10,157 bases of DNA from an uncultured Eisenbergiella sp. (lineage in GTDB: Bacteria; Bacillota; Clostridia; Lachnospirales; Lachnospiraceae). A program made the position numbers and the translations under genes. Position 1 is the first letter of the stretch; every line of letters starts with the position of its first letter. The stretch is from positions 1-10,157 of the forward strand of contig CARDPF010000103.1 in NCBI GenBank assembly GCA_948960675.1, read 5' to 3'. The notes below the pieces were generated by a model that was not told the origin of the DNA, made no database searches, and saw only the letters and a program-made list of their open reading frames with translations. Shown in pieces: positions 5,939 through 10,157 of the stretch.

Positions 5939-8347
5939 CTACCTTTCCAAAAAATCACATTCCACAAACCCGGTATCTGTCAGGCAGACCGAACGGATCT
6001 GCCACGGCGCAAAGTCTGTATCCCAGACAAAGCCACCCCATTCCAAATGCAGGCTGCCGCCTTTTCCTTCTGTCTCAAAAGCCCTAAGCGTCCACTGGCC
6101 CGGATGGTTATGGCGCTCTTTCACACAGGAAACGGAGACGTTTTGCGCCTCCATGGCAAGCAGCCTGCCCATGCTCTCCCATTTATCCCCCGTGTGGCAG
6201 GAATCCCCCAGATATTCCGGCGCCATGTGCAGCCGGTCCGCCTCCGCAAAAAGGCGCTCTTTGGGAAGTAGCTTTTCATGTGCCAGCAGGCGCAGTTCAT
6301 AGTCCCATACGCCCTGGTCCATAAAGGAATGCTCCAGGCTTTCCTCCAGCGGCCCCCCGCCGCCCCGGGCAAACACCGCACTGCGGGACAAAATCAACCG
6401 GTATTCATTTTCCACCTGCATAAGGCCGTAGATGCTGTCGTTGAAAACCGCCAGACCGCTGCCGTCCTTCCCCACCGCATCCGCAAAGCGGTGCTGGTAG
6501 TTTTCCGGATTTTTATCATGGCAGTCGATCTTTTGTTCCGCCAAAAAGGCGGTCTCCGTCCAAACAGCCGGTTCCTTTTCGGCCAAAGGCAGGCACAGTG
6601 CAATCAATCTGTGCTTGTGTACGTTATGCAGCCGCAAATTCATTTTCAGCACATCGCTGTCCTTTTCCAGTATATAGTCGATGCGCAAATCGTCCTTCCC
6701 GTCCGACAATAGCACCCGCAGCACGGCGCGCAGGGCATTGTCCTCCACCACGCGGACTTTGTTTGCCCTAAATTCCCCGACCTGCTTTCCGGCAAACACC
6801 GTCTCTCCCCAGGCGCCCCGGTCATCGTAATAGACCCTGACCGCCGCGGGGCCCGCAAGCATTTCCCTGCCGCCCTTTTTCAGGGAAGCAGGCAGCCCTG
6901 TGCCGGGATCCAGCACAAGGGAAACCACGCCGTTATCCATGCCGGACGCATCGGCCTGCAGGGCCGGGCGCTTCGTCTCATCGTTGGGGCCTTCCCCCAG
7001 TACCCGGTACACGCTGAAGCCATAAGCCGGGATTTTGGCCTCAAACAGAATGGTTTTGCGGCTTTCCGGCGCAGAATTGTGGTATCCAGACTCGCAGGCA
7101 TAAATCTCCGCCCCCTTAAAATCCCGCAGGCGCAGCGGCTTTTTGGGCGCCCTGGGCACATAGACCTCCGCCTCAAAAACCCCCTCATAGTCCGTGGAAG
7201 CCGGATTTACCAATACCAGCGGGAACCCGTCCCCCCTGGTATCCACCGCATTGGCGATGGCCTGGACCCCATTCTGGATCAGGGTCTGTGCTTTTGCCAC
7301 CGCAGCCGCAAATTCCCTGCAGGCCGCGTCCCGTGCCGATTCAATGCTGGTGCCCGCCAAAATATCGTGAAACTGGTGGAACAGGGTTTTCTTCCAGGCA
7401 TATTCCAGTTCTTTTGCCGGATACCGCCAGCTTTTTACCCCCAGCAGGGAAGCCATGGCACAGACCGCCTCCGCTTTCAAAAGCGTCCATTCGGCCCTGC
7501 GGTTGCCTTCCTTGATGCCCCGGTCGGAACTGTAGCAGCCGTAAAAAATACGTCCCAGTTCCCCGCTCACCTTGGGCAGGCGCTCCTGCTCCACCGCGTC
7601 GTAGAATTCGCCCACGGTGGCAAAATCCAGTGTGTCCGCCCCCCGCTCCCGGCGCAGTTCGCAGACGCTGCGCAGATTTTCTATCGTGGGGCCGCCGCCG
7701 TGGTTGCCCACGCCGTAAAAGACCGCCATTTTGTCATAGCCGATATCCGCAAGCCCTTCCTCGCTTTCCTGTAAGTTAAATTCCATGGTGGGACGGGTCC
7801 AGGCCATGTACTCGCCCCCCGTCCGCTCTGCAGCCACGCTGCTGCCGTCCGGGGATTCCCAGACAAACTGGGCGGGCAGTTCCACAAAGTTCTTGGAGGG
7901 ACGCGACACAATATAGGAGCGGATGCCGCAGCCCTGCAAAATGGCGGGCAGATTGGCCCCGTGCCCGAAGCTGTCCGGATTAAACCCATCCTTAACCTCG
8001 ACGCCAAATTCTTTTTGCACAAAATCCTTGGCATAGAGGAAATGCCGGATTAACGCCTCCCCCGAGGGCAGGTCGCAGTCCGGTTCGACCCACATGCCGC
8101 CGATGATTTCCCAGCGCCCCTGCGCCACCCTCTCTTTGATCTGTGCAAACTGCTCCGGACAGTTTTTTGCAAGCCACGCCAGAAAGGCTGCGCTGGTCTG
8201 GGTAAATTTGAAATCCGGAAATTCCTCCATCCGCATCAGGGCCGAAGCAAAGGAGGATTTCACCTCCTGCATCCCCTCCGCCCGGTTCCAGAGCCAAACC
8301 GGGTCGATATGGGTATAACCGATCATGTAATATTTTTTATCCGCCAT
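5939..8347 (-). CDS. GH38 alpha-mannosidase (complete)
   Basis: This 802-residue GH38 retaining alpha-mannosidase is zinc-dependent and trims alpha-mannose from N-glycan-type oligosaccharides. The catalytic N-terminal domain opens with YTHIDPVWLW, giving zinc ligands H13 and D15. GFNPDSFGHG carries the nucleophile and zinc ligand D125, and FHQFHDILAGTS supplies the last ligand H327. The Gly-rich GVGNHGGGPT at 212-221 is the usual bacterial GH38 loop. A three-helix middle domain surrounds 290-340, followed by the long beta-sandwich C-terminal half with VDTRGDGFPL and YDDRGAWGET. There is no signal peptide. The frame is open back to 8425, but I chose the ATG at 8347 because MADKKYYMIGYTHID puts the first motif at the usual distance and an AAAAGGA run lies just upstream. 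It is paralogous to the preceding partial gene, with many aligned blocks. Linkage preference (alpha-1,2, -1,3 or -1,6) cannot be read from the sequence. Confidence 0.94.
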   Translation of the reverse strand: MADKKYYMIGYTHIDPVWLWNRAEGMQEVKSSFASALMRMEEFPDFKFTQTSAAFLAWLAKNCPEQFAQIKERVAQGRWEIIGGMWVEPDCDLPSGEALIRHFLYAKDFVQKEFGVEVKDGFNPDSFGHGANLPAILQGCGIRSYIVSRPSKNFVELPAQFVWESPDGSSVAAERTGGEYMAWTRPTMEFNLQESEEGLADIGYDKMAVFYGVGNHGGGPTIENLRSVCELRRERGADTLDFATVGEFYDAVEQERLPKVSGELGRIFYGCYSSDRGIKEGNRRAEWTLLKAEAVCAMASLLGVKSWRYPAKELEYAWKKTLFHQFHDILAGTSIESARDAACREFAAAVAKAQTLIQNGVQAIANAVDTRGDGFPLVLVNPASTDYEGVFEAEVYVPRAPKKPLRLRDFKGAEIYACESGYHNSAPESRKTILFEAKIPAYGFSVYRVLGEGPNDETKRPALQADASGMDNGVVSLVLDPGTGLPASLKKGGREMLAGPAAVRVYYDDRGAWGETVFAGKQVGEFRANKVRVVEDNALRAVLRVLLSDGKDDLRIDYILEKDSDVLKMNLRLHNVHKHRLIALCLPLAEKEPAVWTETAFLAEQKIDCHDKNPENYQHRFADAVGKDGSGLAVFNDSIYGLMQVENEYRLILSRSAVFARGGGGPLEESLEHSFMDQGVWDYELRLLAHEKLLPKERLFAEADRLHMAPEYLGDSCHTGDKWESMGRLLAMEAQNVSVSCVKERHNHPGQWTLRAFETEGKGGSLHLEWGGFVWDTDFAPWQIRSVCLTDTGFVECDFLER

Positions 8348-8360
8348 TTTCCATTCCTTT

Positions 8361-8420
8361 TCTGCGCAGCTTATTCCACAAAGCCATGGATGGCTTACAG
8401 GCTTGCGGATGCCGCGCAGA
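8361..8420 (-). other. Nested inverted repeats between the two alpha-mannosidase genes
   Basis: The 117-base spacer contains an inner palindrome, AAGCCA-TGGA-TGGCTT as read on the plus strand (8381-8396). It is flanked by an outer inverted repeat of seven bases, TCTGCGC (8361-8367) and GCGCAGA (8414-8420). Together they could form a branched RNA structure in the leader just before the second mannosidase. No T-run follows, so it is not an ordinary terminator. A role in mRNA processing or differential expression within the operon is only a guess. Confidence 0.4.
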
Positions 8421-8464
8421 CACAAACCTGTTTTCGCTACCGTTCTGCCGCTTTTTACAGCGCG

Positions 8465-10157
8465 TTAAGTTTCCCATTCCAGCAAATTTACCGCGCGGCA
8501 TGTGCCGTCTACAACCAAGAGCGTGAGAATCTCATATGCGCCGATGGTATACGGATAAGATTGCCCTCCCAGCCGTACTTTCCCTTCCGTCGCCTTCCCT
8601 TCGGTTTCAATCAGCCGCAGTACCAGACCATCATTGTCCTCCGCCGCCTTCACACAGCCCAGTTCCACGTTTTTTTGCTCCACGGACAGCCCCTGCCAAC
8701 ACCGCAGGGCATATGCGCCTTCATGGCAGTTATCCGTACTGTGCAAAAGGGGCTTTTCACACCGCTCTGCCAAGCGATGGCGTTCCCCCGCCAAAAGCGC
8801 GTTCCCATGGGGCCTAAGCAACAGGGTAAAGGTCTGTTTGCCCATATCCGTATATTCGTAGCCCTCCACCGGATTGTACCAGTTTTTCCCGTTGCCCTGG
8901 GCATAAATGGCGCTGCGCGCAAAGGGAATGGACAGTGTGTTTTCAAAAAGGGAAAAGGCATACTTGCCGTCGTTTGCCACGCACAGCCCCGCCTGTCCCT
9001 TTTCGTACACGTCCACAAAGCGGTGCATGCTGTATTCCCTGTCGTCCCCTATTTTCCGGCTGAATGTGCCGTAGGCCGTCTCCTGACAGGCAAATGTACA
9101 TCCATCCTGCAGCGGGCAATCCATCTGCAAATGCGCCCACTCCCGGTCCCAAAACAGCGTATTTTTCACCTCCAGCTCCCGGGCATTGTGGTAAAGCGTA
9201 AACTCCTGCCATAAAACGCTTCCCCCCAGCCGGTACACACTGCGGATCACCTTCCGGTGGCTGCCCTCCTCCACCAGCTGCATGGATTCCAGCGCCAGCC
9301 GCATGCCGGTGTCCCCATAAGGGCGATCCTGGACATGCCCCCAGCTGTCCCGCTCGTCCTGCCAGACGGCAAAGGATACCGGACCGGACAAAGCCTCATA
9401 GCCGGTCTCTTTTTCAAGTAAGGAACACAAAAAACCGTTTTGGTCAAAGGCTGCCCGCAGATATGCATTTTCCAAAACCACCCCGCCGGACAGCCAGGCG
9501 CCGCCGCTCTCCCGGCTGTCGTCACAAAGCGCAGACTCCCCGATACAGGTCCGGTACACTGCAAACCCAAAGGCCGGCACTTTAGCGTCAAAGACCACGC
9601 CCCGGCGTCCCCCCAGATTGTAGTTGCGCGCTTTGGCTTCCGTGTGCACCCGCTGGTACGCAATTTCTTTTCCAAAAGGGTCAAGCAGGGTCAGCCCGTC
9701 CTTACAAAACCAGTTCAGTTCCAGCGCCACCGGGCCGTCCCAGTCTGTGCCGGTGGGATTGTACAAAAACAGCGGAAAGCCTTCCCCACGGGTATCCACG
9801 GACTGCATCATATGCTCCATGGATAAAAACCGGATCCGCTTTGCCTCCGCTCCTGCGCCGCCAAGCTGCCGCAACGCCTCGTCCCGGGCCGTTTTCACCG
9901 CCGTTCCCCCCAGCGTGTCATGGAACTGGCAGAACAGAAGGGTTTTCCAGAGCCGCTTTACCTCCTCCTTCTTTTGTCCCGGTACCGCCCTGCCCGTAAA
10001 CAGCTGTTCCATGGAAAGCATACCGTCTGCACACACCAGCCTGCGCTCCGTCAGCCGGTTGGCGCGCTTGAGCTTGGCGTCCATGCTGTAGCAGCCGGTA
10101 TTGACGCCGTCAAAAAACTCCTTGCGCACCGGCAGCGCCTGTCCCTTTTGTCTGCAC
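8465..10157 (-). CDS. GH38 alpha-mannosidase, 5' end outside the window
   Basis: The visible 564 codons are the middle and C-terminal parts of a second GH38 alpha-mannosidase. The frame is open to the window edge at 10157, and the in-frame GTG at 10129 is internal, because GH38 homology (LPVRKEFFDG, then TGCYSMDAK) runs straight through it. The N-terminal zinc ligands and the nucleophile are therefore outside the window, not lost. CQFHDTLGGT near 9935-9905 supplies the expected last zinc ligand. The neighbouring His of the sister enzyme's FHQFHD is Cys here. Shared blocks with the sister protein include VDTRGEGFPL, AKVPAFGFAVYR, ARSAIYAQG and the HRF-V/A-D segment. Overall the two are clearly diverged paralogs rather than a recent duplication. 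The gene ends 117 bases before the next start and is probably in the same transcript. Different linkage specificity from the sister enzyme is a reasonable inference. Confidence 0.92.
   Translation of the reverse strand, partial: CRQKGQALPVRKEFFDGVNTGCYSMDAKLKRANRLTERRLVCADGMLSMEQLFTGRAVPGQKKEEVKRLWKTLLFCQFHDTLGGTAVKTARDEALRQLGGAGAEAKRIRFLSMEHMMQSVDTRGEGFPLFLYNPTGTDWDGPVALELNWFCKDGLTLLDPFGKEIAYQRVHTEAKARNYNLGGRRGVVFDAKVPAFGFAVYRTCIGESALCDDSRESGGAWLSGGVVLENAYLRAAFDQNGFLCSLLEKETGYEALSGPVSFAVWQDERDSWGHVQDRPYGDTGMRLALESMQLVEEGSHRKVIRSVYRLGGSVLWQEFTLYHNARELEVKNTLFWDREWAHLQMDCPLQDGCTFACQETAYGTFSRKIGDDREYSMHRFVDVYEKGQAGLCVANDGKYAFSLFENTLSIPFARSAIYAQGNGKNWYNPVEGYEYTDMGKQTFTLLLRPHGNALLAGERHRLAERCEKPLLHSTDNCHEGAYALRCWQGLSVEQKNVELGCVKAAEDNDGLVLRLIETEGKATEGKVRLGGQSYPYTIGAYEILTLLVVDGTCRAVNLLEWET

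Noticed and set aside
8309..9214. Plus-strand open frame of 301 codons opposite the GH38 genes
   Set aside because: It spans the end of one GH38 gene, the spacer and the start of the other, with no domain and low-complexity shadow composition.
10127..10157. GTG at 10129 as the real start of the upstream GH38 protein
   Set aside because: The frame remains open to the window edge, GH38 similarity continues across the GTG, and the essential N-terminal catalytic part would be missing.
1..10157. CRISPR array, tRNA, riboswitch or complete insertion sequence
   Set aside because: On reading both strands I found no regularly spaced direct repeats, no cloverleaf with a conserved T-arm, no familiar aptamer core and no transposase motif.

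Overview
The window looks like a piece of a Gram-positive Clostridia (Lachnospiraceae-like) chromosome. This is inferred from strong AGGAGG-type ribosome binding sites, cytoplasmic glycosidase architecture and general protein character; no phylogenetic marker is present. All supported genes lie on the minus strand, so transcription runs from high to low coordinates.

Right side, about 10157 to 2166: a GC-rich catabolic cluster. In transcription order it holds a GH38 alpha-mannosidase whose 5' end lies outside the window, a second complete GH38 alpha-mannosidase, a GH2 beta-mannosidase, and nagA (N-acetylglucosamine-6-phosphate deacetylase). Spacers are 117, 14 and 57 bases, so an operon is likely. 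None of the complete enzymes has a signal peptide. Together they fit cytoplasmic breakdown of imported mannose-rich N-glycan fragments: alpha-mannosidases remove the outer mannoses, beta-mannosidase cuts the core Man-beta-1,4-GlcNAc bond, and NagA deacetylates the GlcNAc after it has been phosphorylated. The importer, the kinase, NagB and any endoglycosidase are not in the window.

Left side, about 2165 to 1: a more AT-rich accessory region. It holds an orphan 346-residue protein with a possible BtrH/C39-like papain-fold N-terminus, a small HIT-family hydrolase, a probable coding remnant, and two copies of a roughly 97-base degenerate repeat. One repeat copy lies just upstream of each of the two genes, in the same orientation. 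This shared upstream module is the least explained structure in the window. I did not find a CRISPR array, a tRNA or rRNA gene, a complete insertion sequence or a convincing riboswitch.
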